A stretch of DNA of 6,360 nt, taken from positions 3,832 to 10,191 of the forward strand of contig DAKN01000082.1 of assembly GCA_002499185.1 (NCBI GenBank), given 5' to 3'. Source of the stretch: Candidatus Pacearchaeota archaeon UBA284 (GTDB taxonomy: Archaea > Nanobdellota > Nanobdellia > Pacearchaeales > UBA284). A program made the position numbers and the translations under genes. Position 1 is the stretch's first letter, and every line of letters begins with the position of its first letter. This document shows, in pieces, positions 1-5,235 of this stretch. The notes under the pieces are model-generated. The model was given only the letters and a program-made list of their open reading frames with translations, was not told the origin of the DNA and ran no database searches.

Positions 1-402
1 GCTATAGATGCAATTTATAATATTGGAAAAGGAGATTTAAGAAGAACAGTAAATATTTTGCAAAGTTGTGCAACCCTTGATAATAGAATAACAGAAGATT
101 TAATCTACGAAATTATTTCTAAGGCAAAACCAGCAGATATTTCTGAAATGTTGGAATTAGCATTAAAGGGAAAATTTATTGAATCAAGAGATAAGATGTT
201 AAATGCGATGCTTGAGGGGATAACTGGGATTGATATGGTTAAAGCGATTCAACAAGAAGTATGGAATCTAAAATTAAAAGAAGAGATAAAACTAAAAATT
301 ATTGAAAAATGCGCAGAAGTAGAATTCCACATCGTTGAAGGTAGTGATGATTTTATACAACTAGAATCTTTAATTGCATTTTTAACACTCTTGGGAAAAT
401 AA
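1..402 (+). CDS. rfcS: Replication factor C small subunit, C-terminal part (partial at window start)
   Basis: This is the C-terminal 133 residues of the clamp-loader small subunit, which with RFC large subunit opens and loads the PCNA sliding clamp on primed DNA. The reading frame is open from base 1, so the start and the Walker A and B motifs lie upstream of the window. The AAA+ sensor 2 motif GDLRRTVNILQ is visible at bases 31-63, with the arginines that contact ATP. The helical collar domain follows and ends in the family signature FHIVEGSDDFIQLESLIAFL (the usual form is yRlveGanehIQLeAlla). Family members are about 320 residues, so a little over half is missing. A TTG at base 58 could be read as a start but lies inside the sensor 2 helix and is not one. 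The stop at 400-402 is followed almost immediately by rfcL, which indicates one transcript. Identification is firm from motif order, C-terminal signature and neighbour. Confidence 0.93.
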   Translation, partial: AIDAIYNIGKGDLRRTVNILQSCATLDNRITEDLIYEIISKAKPADISEMLELALKGKFIESRDKMLNAMLEGITGIDMVKAIQQEVWNLKLKEEIKLKIIEKCAEVEFHIVEGSDDFIQLESLIAFLTLLGK

Positions 403-426
403 CTATTTTTCATGCTTTATACTAAA

Positions 427-1590
427 ATGGCACTTTGGACTGAAAAATACAAACCCAGAAAAATCAAAGATATAGTGGGTCAAAGAGATTCAATAGAGAA
501 AATAATTTACTTTATTAGAAATTTCAAGGAAATGCAAAAAAAATCTTTGATTATATATGGTCCAAGTGGTGCTGGAAAAACAGCATCTATTTATGCAATA
601 GCCAAAGAATTTAATTATGATTTGATTGAAAGAAATCCCGGGGAAGCCTTAAACAGGCAAAACCTTAACGATTCTCTTGGAAAATCTTCACAAAATCTTT
701 CATTTTTTAAAAAAGGCAAAATTTTTGTAATAGAAGAGGCAGAAAGCATAGAACATAACGGCGCCTTAGAAATTCTTAGAATAATAAAAGATAGCAAATG
801 GCCAATAGTGCTTATAGCTAATGATGCTTATTCGGATAAATTAAAAGAAATAAGAAAGATATCCCAAATAATCCAATTTAAGCAATTAAAGAAAGAAGAG
901 ATAATGCAATGCTTAAGAAAAATAGCCCATGAGGAAAATTTGAAAATACAGGAGACAGCACTTGAAACGCTCGCATCTTATTCAAGGGGCGATCTAAGAG
1001 CTGCTACAAACGATTTGCAGATGCTTTCTTTTGAAAAAGAAATTCTTTTGGACCATATAATGTCTTTAAATTTAAGGGAAAAGCAAGAAACAATATTTGA
1101 TGCTCTTAGGCTGATTTTCAAATCAAAAGAAAATCCAGATATTACCAATGCTTTTGATTATGTTAATAATATGGATTTTAATGATTTCTTTTTATGGATA
1201 GATGAAAATCTCCCAAGGGAATATAATAACGAAGAAATGAACAAAGCATATTATTACCTCTCTTTAGCAGATAGGTTTAAATCAAGAATTCATAAAAACC
1301 AACATTGGCGTTTCCTTGTTTATATAAATTACTTTTTGACGAGTGGAATAGCAAGTGCGAAGAAAATGGCTAATAGTAAATTTACACAATATGAAAGACC
1401 CACAAAACTATTGAAAATTTGGATAATTAAGCAAAAAGAAGTTCAAAAGACTGAATTTTTGAAGAAATTTGCAAAGAAAAATCATTGTTCTTTTAAAAAA
1501 GCAAAACAACAATGGCCATATCTTAAAACTATTTTTAGTGATTATTTTACAGAAAATAAAGACAAACAAATTCTAGAAAAAAGCATATAA
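427..1590 (+). CDS. rfcL: Replication factor C large subunit
   Basis: AAA+ clamp-loader large subunit of 387 residues, partner of the RFC small subunits in loading PCNA. The start chosen is ATG 427, giving MALWTEKYKP, which matches the usual archaeal N-terminus MLWTEKYRP. An in-frame ATG at 412 would add only MLYTK; neither has a clear Shine-Dalgarno sequence. Motifs counted from ATG 427: Walker A GPSGAGKT at 45-52, Walker B FVIEEAE around 100-106, sensor 1 IAND with Asn132, and sensor 2 GDLRAATNDLQ with Arg191. The large-subunit hallmark phrases ETIFDALRLIFK, WIDENLPREY and LADRFKSRIHKNQHWRF follow, so this is not a second small subunit. Two oddities: the Walker B aspartate is glutamate (EEAE instead of DExx), and the C-terminus ends without a recognisable PCNA-binding PIP box. 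It is also shorter than the well-studied euryarchaeal proteins of nearly 500 residues. Confidence 0.95.
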   Translation: MALWTEKYKPRKIKDIVGQRDSIEKIIYFIRNFKEMQKKSLIIYGPSGAGKTASIYAIAKEFNYDLIERNPGEALNRQNLNDSLGKSSQNLSFFKKGKIFVIEEAESIEHNGALEILRIIKDSKWPIVLIANDAYSDKLKEIRKISQIIQFKQLKKEEIMQCLRKIAHEENLKIQETALETLASYSRGDLRAATNDLQMLSFEKEILLDHIMSLNLREKQETIFDALRLIFKSKENPDITNAFDYVNNMDFNDFFLWIDENLPREYNNEEMNKAYYYLSLADRFKSRIHKNQHWRFLVYINYFLTSGIASAKKMANSKFTQYERPTKLLKIWIIKQKEVQKTEFLKKFAKKNHCSFKKAKQQWPYLKTIFSDYFTENKDKQILEKSI

Positions 1591-1631
1591 AAATTAAAAT
1601 AATACTTTTAAAAATTAGGTTTATTGATATA

Positions 1632-1649
1632 TATATAGTTTACTATATA
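1632..1649. repeat. Small AT-only inverted repeat in the convergent rfcL / zinc-ribbon spacer
   Basis: TATATAG at 1632-1638 and CTATATA at 1643-1649 are exact reverse complements around TTTA; an extra T-A pair gives an 8-bp stem with a 2-base loop. It lies between two convergent genes and is followed on the + strand by six A residues (1649-1654), which are a U6 tract on the - strand. It could help end transcription from the - strand gene, but an AT-only palindrome in AT-rich DNA also arises by chance. The rest of 1591-1710 shows only A/T-rich spacer. Confidence 0.3.
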
Positions 1650-1710
1650 AAAAATTAAAGAATTCTAAATAGAGAAATTACATACTCCCCCTTAACTGTC
1701 CCGATGTTTC

Positions 1711-1992
1711 TTAAACTAAAAATATCTTAACAAGGGCAATGATTAAAGCAATCAATGCAATTCCTCCAACAATATAGGGCCACAATGGCTTTTCTCTTGC
1801 TGTAGGTCTCTCTTCTGGCAAGACTTCTACAAAAGATGGTCTTTCTTCAGGTTGTTGAATAACCGGCTTTTTGAATTCATTTAATTTATATCCACATCTT
1901 GCACAAACTTGTTTTATAGTTTCTCCCTGGTCAACTCCCCTTATTTCTAATGGTTTGCCACACCACGGACACTTTTTTTCATTACTTCCCAT
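1711..1992 (-). CDS. Small zinc-ribbon protein with one C-terminal transmembrane segment
   Basis: A 93-residue protein of unknown function. The N-terminal third carries two Cys-x-x-Cys knuckles, CPWC at 8-11 and CARC at 30-33, spaced as in a zinc ribbon. Residues 41-70 form a proline- and glutamate-rich linker that contains PEERP twice (48-52 and 59-63). Residues 71-92 (WPYIVGGIALIALIIALVKI) are a strongly hydrophobic single membrane helix, so the protein is probably tail-anchored with the zinc ribbon in the cytoplasm. There is no signal peptide. A TATA box 25 bp upstream of ATG 1992 (- strand) supports this start and a leaderless mRNA. It is transcribed away from tyrS and towards rfcL. Real-gene status is supported by the zinc ligands, membrane helix and promoter. 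The family is not one I can name; zinc-ribbon plus single-helix proteins are common in archaea and mostly uncharacterised. Confidence 0.82.
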   Translation of the reverse strand: MGSNEKKCPWCGKPLEIRGVDQGETIKQVCARCGYKLNEFKKPVIQQPEERPSFVEVLPEERPTAREKPLWPYIVGGIALIALIIALVKIFLV

Positions 1993-2011
1993 ACCACAGA
2001 TATTTATTAAG

Positions 2012-2021
2012 TATTTTTAAA
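2012..2021 (-). promoter_or_regulatory. TATA box of the zinc-ribbon gene
   Basis: Read on the - strand the element is TTTAAAAATA, preceded by the purine-rich AAAAAGG that can serve as a BRE. Its centre lies about 25 bp upstream of the ATG at 1992, the usual archaeal TATA-to-start distance, so transcription should begin at or next to the start codon and give a leaderless mRNA. Confidence 0.6.
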
Positions 2022-2085
2022 CCTTTTTGTCAAAAAATATACATATCAAAATTAAATTATTTTAATAAAAATAGTTAAGATAAAC

Positions 2086-2094
2086 TTTATAAAA
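2086..2094 (+). promoter_or_regulatory. TATA box of tyrS
   Basis: TTTATAAAA centred at 2090 lies 25 bp before ATG 2115, which predicts a transcript starting at or near the A of the ATG. A G-rich AGGGG at 2099-2103 could be taken for a Shine-Dalgarno sequence but would lie mostly or wholly upstream of the predicted transcription start. This promoter should drive both tyrS and the downstream ligase gene. Confidence 0.6.
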
Positions 2095-2114
2095 CAAAAG
2101 GGGTTTAGATAAAT

Positions 2115-3074
2115 ATGGATGAAAAAGAGAAAATTGAAATAATAAAAAAGAATACTGAAGAAATTTTAACAGAAGAAGATCTGAAAAAATTACTTAAAAC
2201 GAAGAAAAAGCCGATTGTTTATTGTGGTTATGAACCAAGTGGGCCAATGCATCTCGGGCATTTTGTAACAATAACAAAATTAATAGATTTTGAAAAAGCA
2301 GGATTTAAGGTTAAAATATTGATTGCAGATATTCACGCATTTTTAAATAGAAAAGGCGATGAAAATTATGTAAAAAAAGAAGTTGAGAATTGGAAAAAAA
2401 CAATCAAAGCAATTGGATTAAATGCAGAAGTTGTTTTAGGGAGTGATTTTCAATTTACAAAAGAATATCAATTAGATGTGATGAGGCTTGCGCAATCTTC
2501 AACAATTAATCGTGGATTAAGGAGTATGCAAGAAATTGCGAGAGATATAGATAATGCAACTATTTCACAATTATGGTATCCCCTGATGCAAGTGGCAGAT
2601 ATTAAATATTTAAAAGCAGATGTTGCAGAAGGCGGATTAGAGCAAAGAAAAGTCCATATGATTGGAAAAGATATGAAAAATATTCTTAATCATAATTTTA
2701 TTGCAGTCCATACTCCTTTGATTACCAGTTTAAAAGGTCCTGGAGAAAAAATGTCAAAGTCTCTTCCAGGGAGCGGGATATCTGTAACAGACAGTTATGA
2801 AGAGATAAAATCTACAATAAAAAATGCATATTGTCCAGAAAAAATTATTGAGGAAAACCCAATATTACAAATTTCGAGACTTATTATCTTTCCTAGAATA
2901 AACCCTTTTATTATAACAAGACCAGAAAAATATGGTGGAAATTTGAGTATAAAAAAATATGAGGATTTAGAAAAACTCTATTCTGAGGGAAAAATACATC
3001 CGCTAGATTTAAAGAATGCAGTTACAGAATATCTGGAGAAGATAATATCCCCAATCAGGAAAAACTGGAGGTGA
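2115..3074 (+). CDS. tyrS: Tyrosyl-tRNA synthetase, archaeal type
   Basis: Cytoplasmic class I aminoacyl-tRNA synthetase of 319 residues that charges tRNA-Tyr with tyrosine. The class I signatures are PMHLGH (HIGH motif, 44-49) and KMSKS (212-216). Specificity for tyrosine over tryptophan is shown by the residues matching the Methanocaldococcus jannaschii enzyme with a constant +4 offset: Tyr36 (Mj Y32), Tyr155 (Y151), Gln159 (Q155), Asp162 (D158) and Gln177 (Q173). The C-terminal HPLDLKNAV segment carries Asp298, the counterpart of Mj Asp286 that reads the anticodon G34. The compact length, lacking the bacterial S4-like domain, is normal for archaea. ATG 2115 is set by the TATA box 25 bp upstream. 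The stop TGA (3072-3074) lies inside the Shine-Dalgarno sequence of the next gene. All key residues are present, so the enzyme should be functional. Confidence 0.97.
   Translation: MDEKEKIEIIKKNTEEILTEEDLKKLLKTKKKPIVYCGYEPSGPMHLGHFVTITKLIDFEKAGFKVKILIADIHAFLNRKGDENYVKKEVENWKKTIKAIGLNAEVVLGSDFQFTKEYQLDVMRLAQSSTINRGLRSMQEIARDIDNATISQLWYPLMQVADIKYLKADVAEGGLEQRKVHMIGKDMKNILNHNFIAVHTPLITSLKGPGEKMSKSLPGSGISVTDSYEEIKSTIKNAYCPEKIIEENPILQISRLIIFPRINPFIITRPEKYGGNLSIKKYEDLEKLYSEGKIHPLDLKNAVTEYLEKIISPIRKNWR
3067..3074 (+). promoter_or_regulatory. Shine-Dalgarno sequence of the ligase gene, overlapping the tyrS stop
   Basis: GGAGGTGA is a full complement of the conserved archaeal 16S 3' end (UCACCUCC). 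It ends 11 bases before ATG 3086 and contains the tyrS stop codon TGA at 3072-3074. It decides the ligase start: the GTG at 3071 is part of this sequence and would have no ribosome site of its own. The arrangement implies translational coupling of tyrS and the ligase gene. Confidence 0.8.
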
Positions 3075-3085
3075 TTTTTCTAAAG

Positions 3086-4054
3086 ATGAATACAAATAAG
3101 TACAAGCCGATGTTTGGGAAAAATGGAGATACAGATTTATTTAATAAAAATAATCTCGCAATGTACATCTTTGAGCCAAAATTTTCTGGAATAAGGGTAT
3201 TCATATATAAGGATGGAAATGATATCGAGATATTTGATTCTTTAAACAGAAAAATAACTAATAAATTTCCAGAATTACTGGATGTTTGTAAGAATATAAT
3301 GTGCAATTCATGTGTCTTAGATGCAGAACTTGTTTTACTTAATAAATATAGGGAATCGCAAGAATTATTAGAATTAAGAATTTTATTAGACAAAAAACAA
3401 CAGATTGATAAAATGTGTTCGCAATTCCCCGCAATTTTATTTGTTTTTGACATTCTTGAAATAGAAGGAATAGAAATAACCAATAAACAACTAAGGGAGA
3501 GAAAAAGATTACTTGATGAGATGATAATTGATTCTGAATTAATAAAAAAAATACATTATAGTCTTGATAGAAAATTTACATCTGAAAAGAAATACTATCA
3601 CACGAATGGATTTATGGCAAAAGAATTAGGGTCATTATATGAATCTGGAATTAGATCTTGGAAATGGCTTAAATTAAATGAATATAAGACAGCAGAAGCA
3701 ATAGTTTTGGGATATAAAAAAAATAATGGAAAGGATAAAAAGAAAACAGTTGATGTTATTTTGGGAATGTTCGACAAAAGATTCAATCGTTGGGCAAAAT
3801 TCGTAAATTTTGAAATAGAAGATAAGGCAAGAATATCATCTTTTTTAGATTTATCAAAAAACATTAAAATAGATAAAAGCCTTTTTGATGAAGAAGAAAT
3901 AAAAAAGATAAAAAATAACAAAAAGTTTAACTGGTTATCTCCTGAAATTGTCTTGGAATTTTATTATGATGAATTTAAAGACAATCTTTTTACAAATCCA
4001 AAATTTTCTAGAATAAGATTTGACAAGAACCATAAGAGCTTCTTGGAAAATTGA
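3086..4054 (+). CDS. Small ATP-dependent DNA ligase homologue with altered catalytic motifs
   Basis: A 322-residue member of the covalent nucleotidyltransferase family (adenylation domain about 1-196, OB-fold about 197-322), without the N-terminal DNA-binding domain of archaeal replicative Lig1 (about 560-600 residues). Motifs in order: motif I EPKFSGIR with candidate AMP-binding Lys32; motif Ia SLNRK (52-56); LDAELVLLN with Glu81; motif III FVFDIL (119-124); motif IV NGFMAK (174-179); motif V WKWLKLN (192-198); and a C-terminal FSRIRFDKN that resembles the usual RFPRFIRIRDDK end. Three normally critical positions differ: KxDG is KFSG (Asp to Ser34), EGxxxK begins with Asn174 rather than Glu, and the second lysine of the motif V KxK is Asn198. 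ATG 3086 is fixed by the Shine-Dalgarno sequence at 3067. Fold assignment is firm. Ligase activity is uncertain; it could be a divergent active enzyme, an inactive paralogue or a nucleotidyltransferase with another substrate. Confidence 0.85.
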   Translation: MNTNKYKPMFGKNGDTDLFNKNNLAMYIFEPKFSGIRVFIYKDGNDIEIFDSLNRKITNKFPELLDVCKNIMCNSCVLDAELVLLNKYRESQELLELRILLDKKQQIDKMCSQFPAILFVFDILEIEGIEITNKQLRERKRLLDEMIIDSELIKKIHYSLDRKFTSEKKYYHTNGFMAKELGSLYESGIRSWKWLKLNEYKTAEAIVLGYKKNNGKDKKKTVDVILGMFDKRFNRWAKFVNFEIEDKARISSFLDLSKNIKIDKSLFDEEEIKKIKNNKKFNWLSPEIVLEFYYDEFKDNLFTNPKFSRIRFDKNHKSFLEN

Positions 4055-4206
4055 AATTTTTAATTGGAAACATCTCGCTCACTGTGTTCGCTCATATCAT
4101 TAAGAGATAAAGAATTACGTTCATTCATTCCATTCACTCTCACTTCACGATACTTGAAAATCTTTATACCTTAACGACGGGTGAGTCCCGGGGGGTGAGC
4201 GGTAAC
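4055..4206. other. Intergenic spacer with pyrimidine-rich repeats and a GC-rich island
   Basis: No gene is visible here. A short U tract at 4057-4061 just after the ligase stop could terminate the tyrS-ligase transcript. TCGCTCA occurs twice, 13 bp apart (4075-4081 and 4088-4094), followed by a run of TTCATTC/CACTC-type units (4120-4147). A GC-rich island at 4175-4202 stands out from the AT-rich surroundings. It contains GGGTGAG twice (4179-4185 and 4193-4199), a small CGGG/CCCG hairpin (4178-4190) and GTGAGCG at 4195-4201, the exact reverse complement of CGCTCAC at 4076-4082. A second TATA-like CTTTATAC lies at 4162-4169 and could give an upstream transcript start near 4190. Confidence 0.45.
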
Positions 4207-4216
4207 TTTTATATAT
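4207..4216 (+). promoter_or_regulatory. TATA box of the NUDIX hydrolase gene
   Basis: TTTTATATAT centred near 4211 lies 26 bp upstream of ATG 4237, again predicting a leaderless mRNA. Its position inside the 5' part of the longer open frame beginning at GTG 4195 argues that the GTG is not the translation start. Confidence 0.6.
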
Positions 4217-4236
4217 CCTTAACATTTTTGTATAAA

Positions 4237-4839
4237 ATGGAAAAAACGAAAAAAAATGATGAAGGCAAAAAACCTGACTGGCTTGATTTGATAGCAAAGC
4301 CTATGCCAAAATTTGATCCAAAAAAAGATGTTCTTAAGGTTCTGACAAAAATAAGGCCAAAGAAACAAGAAAAGAAACATAATAAAAAAATAAAAAAACA
4401 AGTGAAAAAAGCGCGTTATGTTCTAAGTGGAGGAGCAGTAATTTTGAATGTACAAAAAAATACACCCTATTATCTTCTTGTTCAATATCCAACATACTGG
4501 GGATTTGTAAAAGGAGAAGTTGAGCCCGGAGAAACAGAAGAAGAAACAGTTTACAGAGAAACATTCGAAGAAGTAGGCATAAGCGATTTACAAATTATTC
4601 CAAAATTTCGTGAAACACAGCAATTTTATTTTAAAATAAAAAACGAAGTTATAAGAAAAGAAGCTGTTTATTTTTTAGCAAGAACACATACTTGGATAGT
4701 TAAGCTCAGCCATGAACATCTAAATTTTAAATGGGTAATGTATGAGGATGCAATAAAATTGATGACTGTAAAGGGAACGAAAGATTTGCTAAAAAAAGCA
4801 CATGAACGGGTTTTGAAATATTATAAATTAAAAGGGTGA
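4237..4839 (+). CDS. NUDIX hydrolase, Ap4A-hydrolase (NUDT2) type, with lysine-rich N-terminal extension
   Basis: A 200-residue protein. The NUDIX box at 93-115 fits GX5EX7REUXEEXGU: it starts GEVEPGE and ends RETFEEVGI, with metal-binding and catalytic Glu108, Glu111 and Glu112; the only departure is Thr109 in the usual aliphatic position. Family placement rests on the flanks: SGGAVILN and YLLVQYPTYWGFVKG before the box, and KLSHEHLNFKWVMYEDAIKL after it, closely resembling the RLSHEH segment of human NUDT2. This predicts asymmetric cleavage of diadenosine tetraphosphate to ATP and AMP; other NUDIX substrates such as NTPs or capped RNA ends remain possible. Residues 1-60 are a lysine-rich extension (14-16 lysines in 30-60 alone, no membrane segment) absent from NUDT2. 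ATG 4237 is chosen over GTG 4195 because a TATA box sits 26 bp upstream. It is probably transcribed alone. Confidence 0.9.
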   Translation: MEKTKKNDEGKKPDWLDLIAKPMPKFDPKKDVLKVLTKIRPKKQEKKHNKKIKKQVKKARYVLSGGAVILNVQKNTPYYLLVQYPTYWGFVKGEVEPGETEEETVYRETFEEVGISDLQIIPKFRETQQFYFKIKNEVIRKEAVYFLARTHTWIVKLSHEHLNFKWVMYEDAIKLMTVKGTKDLLKKAHERVLKYYKLKG

Positions 4840-4896
4840 AAATCAATTATACATTAAAATATATATTCTCTGGCGATTTTCAGCACAATAATTTTT
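4837..4896 (+). terminator. Possible terminator of the NUDIX gene
   Basis: TGAAAATC at 4837-4844, which includes the stop codon, is the exact reverse complement of GATTTTCA at 4875-4882. A U5 tract follows at 4892-4896. The loop is 30 bases long, so the hairpin is weak; the U tract alone may act as the archaeal termination signal. Confidence 0.35.
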
Positions 4897-4952
4897 GATT
4901 ATACGTGAAAACAAAATAACTTTTTTAAGATATATTTAACAGATACAATATG

Positions 4953-4963
4953 TTTATAAATAT
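4953..4963 (+). promoter_or_regulatory. TATA-like element upstream of the candidate structured RNA
   Basis: TTTATAAATAT centred near 4957 predicts a transcription start around 4980-4984, which coincides with the first base of the first hairpin. No start codon follows at that distance. In DNA this AT-rich a TATA match is weak evidence on its own; the coincidence with the hairpin series is what makes it worth listing. Confidence 0.35.
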
Positions 4964-4979
4964 CCTTTTTATTTAAGTT

Positions 4980-5105
4980 ATATCAAATAGCTTTATTGAT
5001 ATTGTCCTGGGTTTAAGAGGCTTGAATCAGAAAAAATTTCTGATAATTCAAAAGGTTTTGAAAGAGAGGCTGATTAAAAACAGGAAAAGGGGTGTTTCCT
5101 TTTTC
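4980..5105 (+). ncRNA. Candidate small structured RNA
   Basis: About 125 bases beginning where a TATA-like element predicts a transcript start and ending in a hairpin followed by five U residues. Helix 1 is ATATCAA (4980-4986) with TTGATAT (4996-5002). Helix 2 is TTGAAT plus CAGAAA (5022-5033) paired with TTTCTG and ATTCAA (5037-5042, 5046-5051), 12 pairs with a 3-base bulge and an AAA loop. Helix 3 is AGGAAA (5082-5087) with TTTCCT (5095-5100). An overlapping alternative is TTCAAA/TTTGAA (5047-5052, 5057-5062) enclosed by AATCAG (5025-5030) and CTGATT (5070-5075), with ACA at 5080-5082 five bases beyond that stem. I do not recognise it as tRNA, SRP RNA, RNase P RNA or box C/D RNA. It could be an archaeal sRNA or merely the overlapping 3' region of the two convergent genes. 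Confidence 0.3.
5082..5104. terminator. Terminator-like hairpin usable in both directions
   Basis: AGGAAA (5082-5087) and TTTCCT (5095-5100) form a 6-bp stem around a 7-base loop. On the + strand it runs directly into T5 (5100-5104). On the - strand the same stem is followed by G and five U residues (complement of 5076-5080). Placed between convergent genes it could end transcription from either side. Archaea rely mostly on U tracts, so the hairpin's contribution is uncertain. Confidence 0.4.
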
Positions 5106-5235
5106 TATTGATTTTGTTAATAGTTAATGTAAAAAAATATTCCGAGAAAATAATTTGTTACTTTCATTTGGCTTTCAATTCACCCGAAGTATCTAAGTGA
5201 ATATTAAAATAAGATATTAATGCTTAATGACTCTT

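Larger units (their letters stand above)
4840..5235. other. Gene-free region between convergent NUDIX and GTPase genes
   Basis: There is no open frame with a credible start in these 396 bases. Going along the + strand it holds the end-of-gene signals of the NUDIX gene, a TATA-like element at 4953-4963, three hairpins at 4980-5002, 5022-5051 and 5082-5100, and then AT-rich spacer. A run of seven A residues at 5131-5137 is a U7 tract on the - strand and is a plausible terminator for the GTPase transcript. The interval 5140-5235 shows nothing I can assign. Confidence 0.6.

Noticed and set aside
1680..1705. Short C-rich stretch in the convergent spacer
   Set aside because: No stem, repeat or motif could be built from it.
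3071..3085. GTG start for the ligase gene
   Set aside because: This GTG is part of the Shine-Dalgarno sequence itself; ATG 3086 has ideal spacing from it.
3055..3483. Open frame of 142 codons on the - strand
   Set aside because: It lies opposite the conserved ligase motifs I to III and has low-complexity Ser/Ile/Leu composition; a shadow of the + strand gene.
3598..3921. Open frame of 107 codons on the - strand
   Set aside because: Antisense to ligase motifs IV and V; Phe/Ser/Leu-rich composition typical of the complement of lysine-rich coding sequence.
4176..4186. GACGGGTGAGT resembles a conserved piece of 16S rRNA
   Set aside because: Only about 11 bases match and the flanks do not follow 16S sequence; taken as coincidence.
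4195..4236. GTG start giving a 14-residue longer NUDIX protein
   Set aside because: The TATA box of the gene lies within this stretch and the encoded residues are not family-like; ATG 4237 fits the promoter spacing.
4219..4564. Two overlapping - strand open frames rich in Phe and Leu that look like membrane segments
   Set aside because: They are the complement of the lysine-rich N-terminus of the NUDIX gene, which produces Phe/Leu runs automatically.
5022..5111. Possible 29-codon small ORF from a TTG, product rich in Lys and Ile
   Set aside because: No ATG or GTG start, no ribosome site, no recognised product, and it runs through strong inverted repeats and the terminator-like hairpin.
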